Assembly: GCF_001956855.1 (NCBI RefSeq)
Contig: NZ_MTHD01000003.1
Span: 310,001-374,000 of the forward strand
Length of the DNA stretch: 64,000 bases
Origin: Azonexus hydrophilus
Lineage (GTDB): Bacteria; Pseudomonadota; Gammaproteobacteria; Burkholderiales; Rhodocyclaceae
Reading direction: 5' to 3'
Part shown: one piece after another, positions 1-10,260 of the stretch
Numbering within the stretch: position 1 is the first letter of the stretch
Layout: each line of letters opens with the position of its first letter
Notes under the pieces: generated by a model
Told to the model about the DNA's origin: nothing
Seen by the model: only the letters and a program-made list of their open reading frames with translations
The model's database searches: none
Translations under genes and position numbers: made by a program

Positions 1-470
1 AAGTCCCGTTGACCGTAAAAGGTGCCGAGAAACTCCGCGAGGAGTTGCATCGCCTGAAAACCGTCGATCGCCCGTGGGTGATCGGCGCCATCGCCGAGGC
101 GCGCGCGCACGGCGACTTGTCGGAAAATGCCGAGTACGATGCCGCCAAGGAGCGCCAGGGTTTCATCGAAGGACGCATCCAGGAAGTCGAGGGCAAACTC
201 TCGAACGCCCAGATCATCGACCCGACGCTGCTTGATGCCGATGGCCGCTGTGTTTTCGGTGCCACCGTCGAGATCGAGGATCAGGATAGCGGCGACGTCG
301 TCGTCTACCAGATCGTTGGTGAGGACGAGGCTGACATCAAGGCGAACAAGCTGTCCGTCAATTCGCCGATGGCCCGGGCGCTGATCGGCAAGTACGCCGG
401 CGATATCGCCCAGGTGCAGGCGCCGGGCGGCATTCGCGAGTTTGAAATCATCGACGTCCGTTACGAGTAA
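1..470 (+). CDS. greA: Transcript cleavage factor GreA (5' end outside window)
   Basis: GreA rescues backtracked RNA polymerase by stimulating cleavage of the transcript 3' end through the secondary channel. The reading frame is already open at base 3 (V-P-L-T-V-K-G), so the true start lies just upstream. A TTG at 9 could be mistaken for the start, but GreA proteins normally carry a few residues before LTVKGAEKL. About 155 residues are visible against the usual ~158, so only about three are missing. The N-terminal coiled coil holds the typical tip [16 protein letters not shown], whose acidic residues reach the polymerase active site. The C-terminal FKBP-like domain is complete. The next gene follows after 5 bases. 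Confidence 0.95.
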   Translation, partial: VPLTVKGAEKLREELHRLKTVDRPWVIGAIAEARAHGDLSENAEYDAAKERQGFIEGRIQEVEGKLSNAQIIDPTLLDADGRCVFGATVEIEDQDSGDVVVYQIVGEDEADIKANKLSVNSPMARALIGKYAGDIAQVQAPGGIREFEIIDVRYE

Positions 471-475
471 GCCGC

Positions 476-937
476 ATGCGCCGGATTTCCGAAGCCCTCT
501 ACCTGTTCTCCATCACGCTGTGGGCCGGCGGATTGTGGGCGATCGGTTATCTGGCGGCGCCGGTGCTGTTTTCCCAGCTGGGTGACCGGCAACTGGCCGG
601 CATGGTCGCTGGCAAGCTGTTTGCGCTGATCGGCTGGATCGGTCTCGGAGCGGCAGCCTATCTGCTGGTCTTCCTGGTCGGTCGCTGGGGCGCGCGGGTG
701 TTCCGGCTGGCCGGTCTGTGGCTGGTGCTGCTGATGGCGGCGATGGCCGCCGTGCAGTTGTTCGGCATCCAGCCGCTGATGGAGCAGCTGAAGCTCGATG
801 CCCTGCCGCGCGAGGTCATGGAAAGCGTGTTGCGCGACCGCTTTGCGACCTGGCACGGCGTGTCCAGTATTCTCTACCTGGTGCAGAGCGTGCTGGGACT
901 GTGGCTGGTTGTCTGGAGCGGCCGCGGCCTGCGCTGA
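476..937 (+). CDS. DUF4149-type membrane protein
   Basis: Small integral membrane protein of 153 residues, matching as far as I recall the DUF4149 (TMEM205-like) family; its function is not known to me. Four hydrophobic segments are visible, roughly at residues 7-25, 43-66, 72-92 and 128-150. The N-terminal pattern LYLFSITLWAGGLW is typical of the family. It starts five bases after greA and is probably cotranscribed with it. It ends exactly where the oppositely oriented yhbY ends, so the two genes converge with no space between them. Confidence 0.75.
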   Translation: MRRISEALYLFSITLWAGGLWAIGYLAAPVLFSQLGDRQLAGMVAGKLFALIGWIGLGAAAYLLVFLVGRWGARVFRLAGLWLVLLMAAMAAVQLFGIQPLMEQLKLDALPREVMESVLRDRFATWHGVSSILYLVQSVLGLWLVVWSGRGLR

Positions 938-1291
938 TCAGCCCTGGTGGCTGCGCTTGGTGCGGCGGGGTTCCGAAGAACGGGATTTTTGTGCTTTCTT
1001 GCGGTCGACCGCAGAATTTTCAGGATTTTCCCGGTAAACAATGAGTAGTTTGCCGATGTGCTGGACCGCAGTGGCAGCCAGTTCGCTGCAGATGCGTTCC
1101 AGGTAGCTCAGGCGATTCTCGCGGCTGTCGCCGTAAACACGAATCTTGATGAGTTCGTGTGCCTTGAGGCTGACATCGATTTCCTTCAGGACGGCATCGG
1201 TGAGACCATTCTCGGAAATCGATACGACGGGGTTCAGGCCGTGGGCGCGGGCGCGCAGTTCACGAATCTGGGCAGACAATAATGGCGGCAT
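938..1291 (-). CDS. yhbY: YhbY-family CRM-domain RNA-binding protein
   Basis: YhbY proteins bind RNA through a single CRM domain and associate with pre-50S ribosomal particles. The 117-residue product starts [17 protein letters not shown] and carries the family features [26 protein letters not shown] text and a GKLLIVYR C-terminal strand. The start at 1291 is chosen because the domain begins there; the frame continues upstream only as antisense of rlmE. The E. coli protein has about 97 residues. Here a basic C-terminal extension of some 20 residues holds the AVDRKK stretch, which is encoded by one copy of the dispersed GCGGTCGACCGC repeat. It is divergent from rlmE with a 33-bp gap. Confidence 0.88.
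   Translation of the reverse strand: MPPLLSAQIRELRARAHGLNPVVSISENGLTDAVLKEIDVSLKAHELIKIRVYGDSRENRLSYLERICSELAATAVQHIGKLLIVYRENPENSAVDRKKAQKSRSSEPRRTKRSHQG
983..1030. repeat. Dispersed palindromic element, copy A (inside yhbY)
   Basis: The perfect palindrome GCGGTCGACCGC lies at 1001-1012. On its left is the 18-base flank GGATTTTTGTGCTTTCTT (983-1000) and on its right AGAATTTTCAGGATTTTC (1013-1030). The left flank matches copies D and E (27284 and 60301) in length and text. It falls in the C-terminal extension of YhbY. Confidence 0.7.
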
Positions 1292-1324
1292 GGAATACGC
1301 TTTCAAAAACAGGCATTTTACCGA

Positions 1325-1942
1325 ATGAAAAGAACCAGAACCAGCAAGGCCTGGATGCGCGAGCATATAAATGATCAATACGTCCAGTTGGCAAAGAAGG
1401 AAGGCTGGCGTTCGCGTGCTGCTTTCAAGCTGATGGAGATCGACGACAAGGACAAGTTGCTGAAGCGCGGCGAGGTGGTGGTCGACCTCGGCGCGACCCC
1501 AGGCGGCTGGTCCCAGGTGGCAATCCAGCGGGTGGGCGGCGAAGGTCTGGTGTTCGCGCTCGACCTGCTGGAGATGGAGCCGATCCGCGGCGTGCATTTC
1601 ATCCAGGGCGATTTTCGCGAGGATGAAGTGCTGCATCAACTGGAAGAAAAACTCGGCGATCGTCGCGTGGGGCTTGTAATGTCGGACATGGCCCCCAATA
1701 TGTCTGGTGTACCCCTTGTCGATCAGGCGCGGGTCATGCATCTGGCGGAACTGGGCCTCGAGTTTTCGCGGCAGCATTTGAAACCGGATGGTGCTTTCCT
1801 GGTCAAAGTCTTTCAGGGCAGTGATTACGAAAAGTTCGTCAAGGCCCTGCGCGAGACTTTTCGTACCGTCGCCGTGCGCAAACCCGACGCTTCGCGAGAT
1901 CGCAGCCCGGAGATTTACTTGCTTGGCCGCACATTGCGTTGA
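1325..1942 (+). CDS. rlmE: 23S rRNA 2'-O-ribose U2552 methyltransferase RlmE (FtsJ/RrmJ)
   Basis: RlmE methylates U2552 in the A-loop of 23S rRNA on the large subunit, using S-adenosylmethionine. The product has 205 residues, close to the E. coli length of 209. The N-terminus ([27 protein letters not shown]) holds the conserved lysine of the family. The SAM-binding motif [13 protein letters not shown] is at about residues 55-67, and the catalytic Asp is in [11 protein letters not shown]. The gene directly precedes ftsH, the same order as in E. coli, where the pair forms an operon. Confidence 0.95.
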   Translation: MKRTRTSKAWMREHINDQYVQLAKKEGWRSRAAFKLMEIDDKDKLLKRGEVVVDLGATPGGWSQVAIQRVGGEGLVFALDLLEMEPIRGVHFIQGDFREDEVLHQLEEKLGDRRVGLVMSDMAPNMSGVPLVDQARVMHLAELGLEFSRQHLKPDGAFLVKVFQGSDYEKFVKALRETFRTVAVRKPDASRDRSPEIYLLGRTLR

Positions 1943-1997
1943 TGGTTTTGTTTAGAATGGTGTTTTTATCGCTCGACGTAGCAGAAGGAGAGCAAGC

Positions 1998-3878
1998 TTG
2001 AACAACATGTTCAAAAACCTCGCGATCTGGATGGTGATCGGCCTCGTGCTGATGACCGTCTTCAACCAGTTCAGTACCCGCCAGGTGGCAACCGGCGCGG
2101 TCGAGTACTCCCAGTTTCTTGAAGAAGTGAAGCAGGGACGTATCTCCAAGGTGGTCATGGAAGGTCGCACCCTGAAGGCTACGACGAACGACGGCAAGCG
2201 GATCACCACCTACTCGCCGCCGGATCTCTGGCTGGTCTCCGATCTGCTCAAGTACGACGTCAAGATCGAAGCCAAGCCGGAAGAAGAGCCTTCGTTCCTG
2301 ATGAACATCTTTGTCAGCTGGTTCCCGATGCTGCTGCTGATCGGCGTCTGGGTTTTCTTCATGCGCCAGATGCAGGGTGGAGGCAAGGGCGGTGCCTTCT
2401 CCTTCGGCAAGTCGAAGGCGCGGATGATGGATGAGTCCACCAATGTCATCACCTTTGCCGATGTCGCCGGTTGCGACGAGGCGAAGGAAGAGGTCCAGGA
2501 AATTGTCGATTTCCTGCGCGATCCTTCCAAGTTCCAGAAGCTCGGCGGCCGCATTCCCAAGGGCGTGCTGATGGTCGGCAACCCGGGTACCGGCAAGACC
2601 CTGCTCGCCAAGGCAATTGCCGGCGAGGCCAAGGTGCCGTTCTTCAGCATCTCCGGTTCCGATTTCGTCGAAATGTTCGTCGGTGTCGGTGCCGCGCGTG
2701 TCCGCGACATGTTCGAGAACGCCAAGAAGCACGCACCGTGCATCATCTTCATCGACGAAATCGACGCCGTCGGTCGCCATCGCGGTGCCGGCCTGGGTGG
2801 CGGTAACGACGAGCGCGAACAGACGCTGAACCAGTTGCTGGTCGAGATGGACGGTTTTGAAGGTCATTCCGGCACCATCGTCATCGCCGCCACCAATCGT
2901 CCGGACATCCTCGACCCGGCGCTGCTGCGTCCGGGCCGTTTCGACCGCCAGGTTGTCGTGCCCTTGCCTGACATCCGTGGTCGTGAGGAAATCCTCAAGG
3001 TACACATGCGCAAGGTGCCGATCGCCGGTGACATCAAGGCTGACGTCATCGCCCGCGGTACCCCCGGTTTCTCCGGTGCCGATCTGGCCAACCTGGTGAA
3101 CGAAGCGGCGCTGTTTGCCGCCCGCCGGAACAAGCGCCTGGTCGATATGGACGACTTCGAAATGGCCAAGGACAAGATCATGATGGGTGCCGAGCGCCGC
3201 AGCATGGTCATGAACGAGGAAGAGAAGCGCAATACCGCCTATCACGAGTCCGGTCATGCCGTCGTCGCCAAGCTGGTGCCGAAGTCCGATCCGGTGCACA
3301 AGGTCACGATTATTCCGCGTGGCCGGGCGCTGGGCCTGACCATGCAGTTGCCGGAAGAGGATCGCTACGCCTACGACCGCCAGTACCTGATGAGCCGTAT
3401 TGCCGTGTTGTTCGGTGGCCGCATTGCCGAAGAGCTGTTCATGAACCAGATGACCACCGGCGCTTCCAATGACTTCGAGCGGGCCACTGCGATGGCGCGT
3501 GACATGGTCACCCGCTACGGCATGTCGGATCTGGGCGTCATGGTCTATGGCGAGAATGAAGGCGAGGTTTTCCTCGGTCGCTCGGTCACGCAGCACAAGA
3601 ACGTTTCCGAAGCGACGATGCAGAAGGTCGATCTGGAAATCCGTCGCATCATCGATCAGCAGTACGCGCTGGCGCGTCAGTTGCTGGAAGATAACCGCGA
3701 CAAGGTCGAGGCCATGACCAAGGCCCTGCTCGAGTGGGAAACCATCGATGCCGACCAGATCGACGACATCATGGATGGCAAGCCACCGCGTCCGCCGAAA
3801 CCGACCCAGGGCAGCAAGCGCCCCAGCGCTTCCGATGAAACCCCGGGGGCGGAACCCAGTGCGCCGGCAACGGCCTGA
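1998..3878 (+). CDS. ftsH: ATP-dependent zinc metalloprotease FtsH
   Basis: Membrane-anchored AAA+ protease that degrades misfolded membrane proteins and regulators. The 626 residues show a first membrane helix (about 7-24), a periplasmic segment, a second helix (about 96-117), the AAA+ domain with Walker A GNPGTGKT near residue 194, the SRH region and the zinc site HESGH near residue 416. The start is TTG at 1998, picked because a strong AAGGAG sits at 1985-1990 with 7-base spacing. The first in-frame ATG (2007) would lie too far from it. The tail is rich in Pro, Lys and Ala, as is common in this family. A terminator-like hairpin follows. Confidence 0.96.
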   Translation: MNNMFKNLAIWMVIGLVLMTVFNQFSTRQVATGAVEYSQFLEEVKQGRISKVVMEGRTLKATTNDGKRITTYSPPDLWLVSDLLKYDVKIEAKPEEEPSFLMNIFVSWFPMLLLIGVWVFFMRQMQGGGKGGAFSFGKSKARMMDESTNVITFADVAGCDEAKEEVQEIVDFLRDPSKFQKLGGRIPKGVLMVGNPGTGKTLLAKAIAGEAKVPFFSISGSDFVEMFVGVGAARVRDMFENAKKHAPCIIFIDEIDAVGRHRGAGLGGGNDEREQTLNQLLVEMDGFEGHSGTIVIAATNRPDILDPALLRPGRFDRQVVVPLPDIRGREEILKVHMRKVPIAGDIKADVIARGTPGFSGADLANLVNEAALFAARRNKRLVDMDDFEMAKDKIMMGAERRSMVMNEEEKRNTAYHESGHAVVAKLVPKSDPVHKVTIIPRGRALGLTMQLPEEDRYAYDRQYLMSRIAVLFGGRIAEELFMNQMTTGASNDFERATAMARDMVTRYGMSDLGVMVYGENEGEVFLGRSVTQHKNVSEATMQKVDLEIRRIIDQQYALARQLLEDNRDKVEAMTKALLEWETIDADQIDDIMDGKPPRPPKPTQGSKRPSASDETPGAEPSAPATA

Positions 3879-3893
3879 GTGAATCCAGCAGGC

Positions 3894-3921
3894 AAGCCGG
3901 GAGATTTCTCCCGGCTTTTTT
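3894..3921 (+). terminator. Intrinsic terminator after ftsH
   Basis: The stem AAGCCGGGAG (3894-3903), the loop ATTT and the complement CTCCCGGCTT (3908-3917) are followed by Ts to 3921. The T run abuts the folP start codon, so read-through transcripts carry this hairpin directly in front of folP. Confidence 0.8.
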
Positions 3922-3922
3922 C

Positions 3923-4765
3923 ATGATGAAAAAAATCCAGTTCGGCAGTTACCACCTCGGGATTGAGCGCCCGCTGGTGATGGGCATCGTCAACCTGACA
4001 CCCGACTCCTTTTCCGGGGATGGTCTGCTTGGCGATGTTGCAGCATCGATTGCTCATGCCCGCCGGCAGCTTGAAGCGGGCGCCGATATCCTCGATATTG
4101 GCGCCGAGTCATCCCGGCCGGGGGCGGTGCCGACACCTGAAGACGAGGAATTGCGCCGTCTGTTGCCGGTGTTGAAGGAAATTGTTGGCTGGGGGGTGCC
4201 GGTATCCGTCGATACCTACAAGCCGGGCGTGATGCGCGCGGCGATCGATGCCGGGGCCAGCATGATCAACGACATTGCCGGGCTGGCTTCGCCGGAATCG
4301 CTGGCAGCGGTTGCCGGTAGCGATTGTGCAGTGTGCGTCATGCACATGCAGGGGCAGCCCGGGGTGATGCAGCAGGCGCCGGCCTATGTCGACGTGGTTG
4401 CGGAGGTCGGGAGCTGGCTGCGTGCGGCGGCCGGTCGCTGTCTGGAGGCGGGTATCGCCGGCGAACGCATCGTGCTGGATCCAGGCTTCGGATTCGGCAA
4501 GACGCTGGCGCACAATTTGTCCTTGTTTCGCGCGTTGACCGCAGAAGTCTGGGACGATTTTCCGCTGTTGGTCGGGGTGTCGCGCAAATCGATGCTCGGC
4601 GGGATCACCGGGCGACCGGTGCAGGAGCGTCTGGCTGCGAGTATCGCGGCGGCTGTGCTGGCCGCCGAGAAGGGCGCTGCCATCCTGCGCGTGCATGATG
4701 TCGCAGAAACAAGGGATGCGCTGGCAGTGTGGTCGGCCATCAACAAAGGGGAGTTAAATGACTAG
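3923..4765 (+). CDS. folP: Dihydropteroate synthase
   Basis: Condenses 6-hydroxymethyl-dihydropterin diphosphate with p-aminobenzoate to give dihydropteroate in folate synthesis, and is the sulfonamide target. The 280 residues form the expected TIM barrel, with the signatures [16 protein letters not shown] near the start and [11 protein letters not shown] at about residues 57-67. Later motifs include DPGFGFGKT and GVSRKSM. The start may be the ATG at 3923 or 3926. Neither has a recognisable ribosome binding site, because the only purine-rich stretch is locked in the terminator stem upstream. It overlaps glmM by 8 bases, which suggests coupled translation. Confidence 0.95.
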   Translation: MMKKIQFGSYHLGIERPLVMGIVNLTPDSFSGDGLLGDVAASIAHARRQLEAGADILDIGAESSRPGAVPTPEDEELRRLLPVLKEIVGWGVPVSVDTYKPGVMRAAIDAGASMINDIAGLASPESLAAVAGSDCAVCVMHMQGQPGVMQQAPAYVDVVAEVGSWLRAAAGRCLEAGIAGERIVLDPGFGFGKTLAHNLSLFRALTAEVWDDFPLLVGVSRKSMLGGITGRPVQERLAASIAAAVLAAEKGAAILRVHDVAETRDALAVWSAINKGELND

Positions 4766-6113
4766 AAAATATTTCGGGACTGATGGTGTACGTGGACGGG
4801 TCGGGCAGTTGCCGATCACGCCGGATTTCGTCATGCGCCTGGGCTTTTCGGCCGGCAAGGTCCTGCTCGAGCGCAGCACGATGCCAGCAGGTGAGCGCCC
4901 TGGAGTTCTGATCGGCAAGGACACGCGGGTTTCAGGTTACATGCTGGAGTCGGCGCTGGAGGCAGGTTTTTCAGCTGCCGGCGTTGATGTCTGCCTGGTC
5001 GGACCGATGCCGACCCCAGCCGTTGCCTATCTCACCCGGGCGTTGCGCCTGCAGGCCGGGATCGTCATTTCGGCATCGCATAATCCCTATTACGACAACG
5101 GGATCAAGTTTTTCTCGGCACAGGGAACAAAGCTGCCCGACGAGATGGAGCATGAAATCGAGGCCGGCATCGATCAGGAAATGCTCTGTGTCCAGTCGGC
5201 CGATCTTGGCCGGGCTCGGCGTATCGACGATGCTCGCGGGCGTTACATCGAATTCTGCAAGAGCACATTCCCCAACGATTTCGATCTGCGTGGCCTGAAG
5301 ATCGTTGTCGATTGCGCGCATGGTGCGGCCTATCACATCGCCGCCGATGTGTTTCACGAACTGGGCGCTGAAGTTGTGGCCATCGGGGTGCAGCCAAACG
5401 GACTGAACATCAACGCCGAGGTTGGGGCGACTGCACCGCAGGCGTTGCGTGAAGCCGTCCTGGCCAATCGTGCCGACCTTGGCATCGCGCTGGATGGTGA
5501 TGCCGACCGTATCCAGATGGCTGATGCCGAGGGGAATCTGTACGACGGCGATCAACTGCTGCTCGCCATTGTGCGCAGTCGGGCGCTGAAGCAGCCTGTG
5601 CAGGGCGTGGTCGGTACGTTGATGAGCAATCTGGCGCTGGAGCACGCATTGGGGCGGATGGGTGTGCCTTTCGTGCGGGCAGCAGTCGGTGACCGGTATG
5701 TGGTGGAAGCCCTGCATCGTAACGGCTGGCTGTATGGTGGGGAGAATTCCGGTCATATTCTTGCCCTTGATCGGCATTCGACCGGGGACGGAATCGTCGC
5801 CGGCCTGCAGGTCCTGGCCGCGTTGCGCGAGTCTGGCGGCGATCTCAAATCCCTGCTTGGCTCGCTCGTGCTGTATCCGCAGAAGTTGATCAATGTGCCG
5901 GTTGCCAAAGGGTTTGCATGGCAGGATTGTCCGTCCATCATCGAGGTGCGGGATGCTGTTGAAGCCCGTTTGGCCGGGCGTGGGCGAGTGCTGCTGCGGC
6001 CGTCGGGAACCGAGCCCTTGTTGCGGGTGATGGTCGAGGGAGAGGATGTTGTCGAAGTGGTCTCCGCGGCTGAAGAAATTGCAGCCGTGGTCCGGAGTGC
6101 GGCCGCGGGCTAG
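4758..6113 (+). CDS. glmM: Phosphoglucosamine mutase GlmM
   Basis: Interconverts glucosamine-6-phosphate and glucosamine-1-phosphate on the way to UDP-N-acetylglucosamine for peptidoglycan and lipopolysaccharide. The product has 451 residues, the usual size. The N-terminal FGTDGVRG, the phosphoserine loop SASHNP (active Ser about residue 107), the metal loop DGDADR and the C-terminal phosphate-binding RPSGTEP are all intact. It overlaps folP by 8 bases, the same folP-glmM pairing as in many proteobacteria. Confidence 0.97.
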   Translation: MTRKYFGTDGVRGRVGQLPITPDFVMRLGFSAGKVLLERSTMPAGERPGVLIGKDTRVSGYMLESALEAGFSAAGVDVCLVGPMPTPAVAYLTRALRLQAGIVISASHNPYYDNGIKFFSAQGTKLPDEMEHEIEAGIDQEMLCVQSADLGRARRIDDARGRYIEFCKSTFPNDFDLRGLKIVVDCAHGAAYHIAADVFHELGAEVVAIGVQPNGLNINAEVGATAPQALREAVLANRADLGIALDGDADRIQMADAEGNLYDGDQLLLAIVRSRALKQPVQGVVGTLMSNLALEHALGRMGVPFVRAAVGDRYVVEALHRNGWLYGGENSGHILALDRHSTGDGIVAGLQVLAALRESGGDLKSLLGSLVLYPQKLINVPVAKGFAWQDCPSIIEVRDAVEARLAGRGRVLLRPSGTEPLLRVMVEGEDVVEVVSAAEEIAAVVRSAAAG

Positions 6114-6133
6114 TTGGTGCCCCCGGTCTGACA

Positions 6134-6163
6134 TTGACCCGGAGCCGGCGGACTCGCTATAAT
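6134..6163 (+). promoter_or_regulatory. Sigma-70-type promoter upstream of tpiA
   Basis: The -35 box TTGACC is at 6134-6139 and a perfect -10 box TATAAT is at 6158-6163, with an 18-base spacer. The -10 box ends 33 bases before the tpiA ATG. It could drive tpiA, secG, the tRNA and possibly the nuo genes. It is read from the sequence alone. Confidence 0.7.
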
Positions 6164-6196
6164 CTTCAGGTTTTTGCCATCGGAATCACTGTGTTA

Positions 6197-6946
6197 ATGC
6201 GTCGCAAGCTAGTCGCCGGAAACTGGAAGATGCACGGCAGCCTGTCCCGAAATGGCGAGCTGCTGGGTCAGCTTGCGGCACATGCGGGTGAAATGGCCTG
6301 TGAGATGCTTGTTTGTCCGCCGTTTCCTTACCTGGCTCAGGCGCAGCTTCTGCTTGCCGGGTCCGGGATTGGCCTTGGTGCTCAGAATCTGAGCGAGCAT
6401 CCGGTCGGGGCTTTTACTGGCGAGGTTTCTGCCGACATGCTGGCAGATTTCGGTTGTCGCCATGTGTTGGTGGGGCATTCCGAGCGTCGCAGCCTGTTTG
6501 CCGAGTCGGATGTTCTTGTGGCTGCCAAATTCGAAGCTGCAAGGCGTGCTGGCTTGGTGCCGGTGCTTTGTGTTGGCGAAACCCTGGCAGAGCGTGAAGC
6601 GGGTCTGACGGGGGAGGTGGTGTCGCGGCAGTTGCTGGCGGTTTTGCAGCGTACTGGTGTTGCCGCGATGCGCGATGCGCTTGTTGCCTATGAGCCGGTC
6701 TGGGCGATCGGTACGGGTCGGACGGCGACGCCGGCCCAGGCTCAGGAAGTGCATGCGGCCATCCGTTCGTTGGTTGCTGGGTATGATGCGGATGTTGCAG
6801 GTGGGTTGCGCATTTTGTACGGTGGCAGTGTCAAACCGCAGAATGCGCTGGAATTGTTCGGGCAGCCGGATATCGATGGTGGTTTGATCGGTGGTGCTGC
6901 TCTTGTTGCAGAAGATTTTTTGGCGATTTGTCGCGCCGCGAACTGA
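6197..6946 (+). CDS. tpiA: Triosephosphate isomerase
   Basis: Interconverts dihydroxyacetone phosphate and glyceraldehyde-3-phosphate in glycolysis and gluconeogenesis. The product has 249 residues, normal for the family. It begins MRRKLVAGNWKMHG with the catalytic Lys, and has the catalytic His in GHSERR and the catalytic Glu in AYEPVWAIGTG. The phosphate-binding YGGSVKP is also present. ATG 6197 is chosen because the family starts just before the RKLVAGNWK motif. A GTG at 6191 has a better-placed GGA and would add two residues. Confidence 0.96.
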   Translation: MRRKLVAGNWKMHGSLSRNGELLGQLAAHAGEMACEMLVCPPFPYLAQAQLLLAGSGIGLGAQNLSEHPVGAFTGEVSADMLADFGCRHVLVGHSERRSLFAESDVLVAAKFEAARRAGLVPVLCVGETLAEREAGLTGEVVSRQLLAVLQRTGVAAMRDALVAYEPVWAIGTGRTATPAQAQEVHAAIRSLVAGYDADVAGGLRILYGGSVKPQNALELFGQPDIDGGLIGGAALVAEDFLAICRAAN

Positions 6947-6958
6947 TAGGCATACAAG

Positions 6959-7330
6959 ATGAGCTGGTTGTTTTCCGTAGTACTGACTGTCCATATTCTG
7001 GTGGCGCTGGCAATTATCGGCCTGGTGCTGATGCAGCATGGCAAGGGGGCTGACATGGGGGCTGCGTTTGGTAGCGGCGCTTCCGGCAGCTTGTTTGGTG
7101 CTTCCGGTTCGGCGAACTTTCTCAGTCGCACGACCGGGGTGCTGGCGGCCGTCTTTTTTCTGACCAGTCTTTCTCTTGCCTACATTGCCTCCGACAAGCC
7201 AAAAACGGCTGGTAGTCTGATGCAAGAATCTGTACAATCGCAGGCTGTTTCGCCGGCGGCTCCGGCTGTTGGCGAAGGGTCGAATGTTCCTGCTGGTGCG
7301 GGTTCCAAGGCTCAGGATATTCCTAAGTAA
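6959..7330 (+). CDS. secG: Preprotein translocase subunit SecG
   Basis: Small integral membrane subunit of the SecYEG translocon that assists SecA-driven export. The 123 residues show a first membrane helix (about 4-24), the typical LMQHGKGADMGAAFGSGASGS loop with its Gly/Ser-rich stretch, and a second helix (about 58-78). The variable tail is rich in Ala, Pro and Ser. The tpiA-secG-tRNA-Leu-nuo order is the classic proteobacterial arrangement. Confidence 0.94.
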   Translation: MSWLFSVVLTVHILVALAIIGLVLMQHGKGADMGAAFGSGASGSLFGASGSANFLSRTTGVLAAVFFLTSLSLAYIASDKPKTAGSLMQESVQSQAVSPAAPAVGEGSNVPAGAGSKAQDIPK

Positions 7331-7382
7331 CGCAAGGTGGTCTGTCCGGCATGAATCCCTCGCCGGGTAGTCCAAAAGATGT

Positions 7383-7467
7383 GCCGACGTGGTGAAATTG
7401 GTAGACACGCTATCTTGAGGGGGTAGTGGCGCAAGCTGTGCGAGTTCGAGTCTCGCCGTCGGCACCA
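7383..7467 (+). tRNA. tRNA-Leu (anticodon GAG)
   Basis: An 85-base class II tRNA with an encoded CCA end (7465-7467). The acceptor stem GCCGACG (7383-7389) pairs with CGTCGGC (7457-7463). The anticodon arm is CTATC / GGTAG around the loop TTGAGGG, giving anticodon GAG, which reads CUC and CUU leucine codons. A variable arm and a GTTCGAG T-arm are present. It lies between secG and nuoA, with 65 bases to nuoA. Confidence 0.96.
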
Positions 7468-7532
7468 AAAAACTGGGCTGGTCGTTGCAATCCGGCTGAC
7501 CCGTATAAAAACTGACAACTTGGCGGCGGATT

Positions 7533-7904
7533 ATGGAAGCGTACTTTCCGATCCTTATGTTCGTGCTCGTGGGGGTTGCAGTCGGCGTTCTGCCGGTTGC
7601 GATGGGCTTCATGCTCGCTCCGCGTCGCCCGGATCCTGAAAAGCTCTCGCCCTACGAGTGCGGCTTCGAGGCTTTTGAAGATGCGCGCATGAAGTTTGAC
7701 GTGCGCTATTACCTGGTTGCAATCCTTTTCATCCTGTTCGATCTTGAAATCGCGTTCCTCGTTCCGTGGGCAACCGTTTTCTCGGACATGGTTGCCATCG
7801 ATTCGCTGAAGGTTTTCGGCTTTGTCGAAATGTTGATCTTCATGGGCATTCTGGCGCTGGGCGATATCTACGCCTGGGCCAAGGGTGCCCTCGAGTGGGA
7901 ATGA
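7533..7904 (+). CDS. nuoA: NADH-quinone oxidoreductase subunit A
   Basis: Membrane subunit of complex I near the quinone chamber. The product has 123 residues with three hydrophobic helices (about 6-28, 62-82 and 90-112). The conserved loop after helix 1 carries [20 protein letters not shown] with the family Cys at residue 43. It opens the 14-gene nuo operon, 65 bases after the tRNA. A GGCGGCGGATT stretch before the ATG serves as ribosome binding site. I could not find a convincing separate promoter between the tRNA and this gene. Confidence 0.97.
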   Translation: MEAYFPILMFVLVGVAVGVLPVAMGFMLAPRRPDPEKLSPYECGFEAFEDARMKFDVRYYLVAILFILFDLEIAFLVPWATVFSDMVAIDSLKVFGFVEMLIFMGILALGDIYAWAKGALEWE

Positions 7905-7913
7905 GGGCGTTAA

Positions 7914-8390
7914 ATGGCAATCGAAGGCATTCTTCAGGAAGGCTTTGTCACCACTACGGCTGACAAGCTGATCAACTACATGCGCACCGGCTCGATGTGG
8001 CCGATGACATTCGGTCTGGCGTGCTGTGCCGTGGAAATGATCCATGCCGGCTGCTCGCGTTATGACCTCGACCGCTTCGGCATCGTTTTTCGCCCCAGCC
8101 CGCGTCAGTCGGACGTGATGATTGTGGCCGGTACGCTGACCAACAAGATGGCGCCGGCCTTGCGCAAGGTCTACGATCAGATGGCCGAGCCACGCTGGGT
8201 CGTCTCCATGGGGTCCTGTGCCAACGGCGGTGGTTATTACCACTATTCCTATTCCGTCGTACGCGGCTGTGACCGCATCGTGCCGGTCGATATCTATGTG
8301 CCAGGCTGTCCGCCTACCGCCGAGGCCCTGTTGTACGGGCTCATCCAGCTGCAGAACAAGATACGCCGCACCAACACCATTGCTCGCTAA
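7914..8390 (+). CDS. nuoB: NADH-quinone oxidoreductase subunit B
   Basis: Peripheral-arm subunit that holds the terminal iron-sulfur cluster N2, the electron donor to quinone. The product has 158 residues. The four cluster ligands are visible: the adjacent pair C37-C38 in [10 protein letters not shown]102 in MGSCANGGG and C132 in VPGCPPT. It lies nine bases after nuoA. Confidence 0.98.
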   Translation: MAIEGILQEGFVTTTADKLINYMRTGSMWPMTFGLACCAVEMIHAGCSRYDLDRFGIVFRPSPRQSDVMIVAGTLTNKMAPALRKVYDQMAEPRWVVSMGSCANGGGYYHYSYSVVRGCDRIVPVDIYVPGCPPTAEALLYGLIQLQNKIRRTNTIAR

Positions 8391-8408
8391 TTTTCGAGGC
8401 TGATCCTT

Positions 8409-9014
8409 ATGTCTGCCAAGCTGGAAGCGCTTAGCCAAAAAATGCAGGATCGTTTCGGGGACAAGATCGCTTCGTCGAAGCTTGCCCTGGGCGAACTGAC
8501 CGTCGAGGTGGCGGCTGCTGATTATCGTGAGTTCATGCAGGCGCTACGCGATGAGCCTGAATTCTCGTTTGAGGAGTTGATCGACCTGTGTGGCGTCGAT
8601 TATTCGACCTGGGGTGATGGTGCGTGGCAGGGCAAGCGCTTTGCTGCGGTAGTGCACCTGCTGTCGATCGCCCATAATGTCCGTTTGCGGGTTCGTGTCT
8701 ATGCCGATTCCGATGAGTTTCCCGCGGTCGACTCGGTCACCGCGCTGTGGACCAGTGCCAACTGGTTCGAACGCGAGGCTTTTGATCTTTATGGCATCGC
8801 TTTCGTCGGCCATGAAGACTTGCGCCGCATCCTGACCGATTACGGCTTCATCGGTCATCCCTTCCGTAAGGACTTTCCGATTTCCGGGCATGTTGAAATG
8901 CGTTATGACCCCGATCAAGGTCGGGTGATCTATCAGCCCGTTACCATCGAACCTCGCGAAAACACCCCGCGCATTGTCCGCGAAGATACCTACGGGGATC
9001 CGTCACATGGCTGA
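8409..9014 (+). CDS. nuoC: NADH-quinone oxidoreductase subunit C
   Basis: The 30-kDa-type peripheral subunit that packs against NuoD and NuoB. The product has 201 residues with the signature [30 protein letters not shown] at about 116-145. The family tail is also present ([19 protein letters not shown]). It is a separate gene here, unlike the nuoCD fusion of E. coli. It overlaps nuoD by 8 bases. Confidence 0.97.
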   Translation: MSAKLEALSQKMQDRFGDKIASSKLALGELTVEVAAADYREFMQALRDEPEFSFEELIDLCGVDYSTWGDGAWQGKRFAAVVHLLSIAHNVRLRVRVYADSDEFPAVDSVTALWTSANWFEREAFDLYGIAFVGHEDLRRILTDYGFIGHPFRKDFPISGHVEMRYDPDQGRVIYQPVTIEPRENTPRIVREDTYGDPSHG

Positions 9015-10260
9015 TATCCGCAATTACACCCTGAACTTCGGTCCGCAGCACCCTGCGGCCCACGGCGTGCTGCGTCTGGTGCTCGAAATGGACGGCGAAG
9101 TCGTCCAGCGTGCCGACCCGCACATCGGCCTCCTGCACCGCGCCACCGAAAAGCTGGCCGAGACTCGCACCTGGGTTCAGTCGGTGCCGTACATGGATCG
9201 CCTCGACTACGTGTCGACGATGTGTAACGAGCATGCCTACTGTCTCGGTGTCGAAAAGCTGCTGCAGATCGAGGTGCCGGAGCGCGGCAAGTATATCCGC
9301 ACGATGTTCGACGAAGTCACCCGCATCCTCAACCACCTGTTGTGGATCGGCTGTCACGCCCTCGACGTCGGTGCGATGACCATGGCGCTTTATACGTTCC
9401 GCGAGCGCGAAGACCTGATGGATGCCTACGAAGCTGTCTGTGGCGCCCGTCTGCATGCCGCCTACTATCGTCCGGGCGGCGTCTATCGTGATCTGCCGGA
9501 TCGCATGCCGCAATACCGCGAATCGACCTGGACCAGCGCCAAGAAGGCCAAGGATCTCAACGACAATCGCAGTGGATCGCTGCTCGATTTCCTTGAGGAC
9601 TTCACTGAGCGCTTCCCGAAATACCATGCCGAATATCACACACTGCTGACCGACAACCGGATCTGGAAGCAGCGTCTGGTCAATGTCGGTATCGTCAGTC
9701 CCGAGCGGGCGATGCAACTGGGTTTCACCGGTGCCATGCTGCGCGGTTCGGGGATTGCATGGGATTTGCGCAAGAAGCAGCCCTATGCTGCTTACGACAA
9801 GGTCGATTTCGACGTGCCGGTCGGTGTCAGTGGCGACAGCTACGATCGCTACCTGGTGCGCATGGAAGAAATGCTCCAGTCGAATCGCATCATCAAGCAG
9901 TGCATTGCCTGGCTGCGTGCCAATCCGGGTCCGGTGATCACTGACAACCACAAGGTTGCGCCGCCGGATCGCGAAAGCATGAAGTCGAACATGGAAGAGT
10001 TGATCCACCACTTCAAGCTGTTCACCGAAGGTATCCACGTACCGCCGGGTGAGGCCTATGCGGCAATCGAACACCCGAAGGGCGAGTTTGGCATCTACTT
10101 CATTTCCGATGGTGCCAACAAGCCTTATCGCATGAAAATCCGTGCGCCGGGTTTTGCCCATCTGGCTGCGATGGATGAAATGGCCAACGGCCACATGCTT
10201 GCCGACGTCGTTACGATCATCGGTTCCCAGGATGTTGTTTTTGGCGAGATTGACCGCTGA
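9007..10260 (+). CDS. nuoD: NADH-quinone oxidoreductase subunit D
   Basis: The 49-kDa-type subunit that forms the quinone pocket together with NuoB. The product has 417 residues and begins [20 protein letters not shown]. The ATG at 9007 is chosen over an in-frame codon 33 bases upstream because the conserved N-terminus starts there and the overlap with nuoC is short. It descends from [NiFe] hydrogenase large subunits but lacks their metal-binding Cys pairs, as expected. The [13 protein letters not shown] motif is intact. Confidence 0.97.
   Translation: MADIRNYTLNFGPQHPAAHGVLRLVLEMDGEVVQRADPHIGLLHRATEKLAETRTWVQSVPYMDRLDYVSTMCNEHAYCLGVEKLLQIEVPERGKYIRTMFDEVTRILNHLLWIGCHALDVGAMTMALYTFREREDLMDAYEAVCGARLHAAYYRPGGVYRDLPDRMPQYRESTWTSAKKAKDLNDNRSGSLLDFLEDFTERFPKYHAEYHTLLTDNRIWKQRLVNVGIVSPERAMQLGFTGAMLRGSGIAWDLRKKQPYAAYDKVDFDVPVGVSGDSYDRYLVRMEEMLQSNRIIKQCIAWLRANPGPVITDNHKVAPPDRESMKSNMEELIHHFKLFTEGIHVPPGEAYAAIEHPKGEFGIYFISDGANKPYRMKIRAPGFAHLAAMDEMANGHMLADVVTIIGSQDVVFGEIDR

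Noticed and set aside
1839..3596. Long open frame of 585 codons on the minus strand opposite ftsH
   Set aside because: Antisense of a certain gene; high-GC codon use leaves the opposite strand open. The text is His/Asp/Gln-rich and resembles no protein.
7485..7509. Promoter for nuoA (TTGCAA and TATAAA)
   Set aside because: The spacer is only 13 bases, too short for a sigma-70 promoter.
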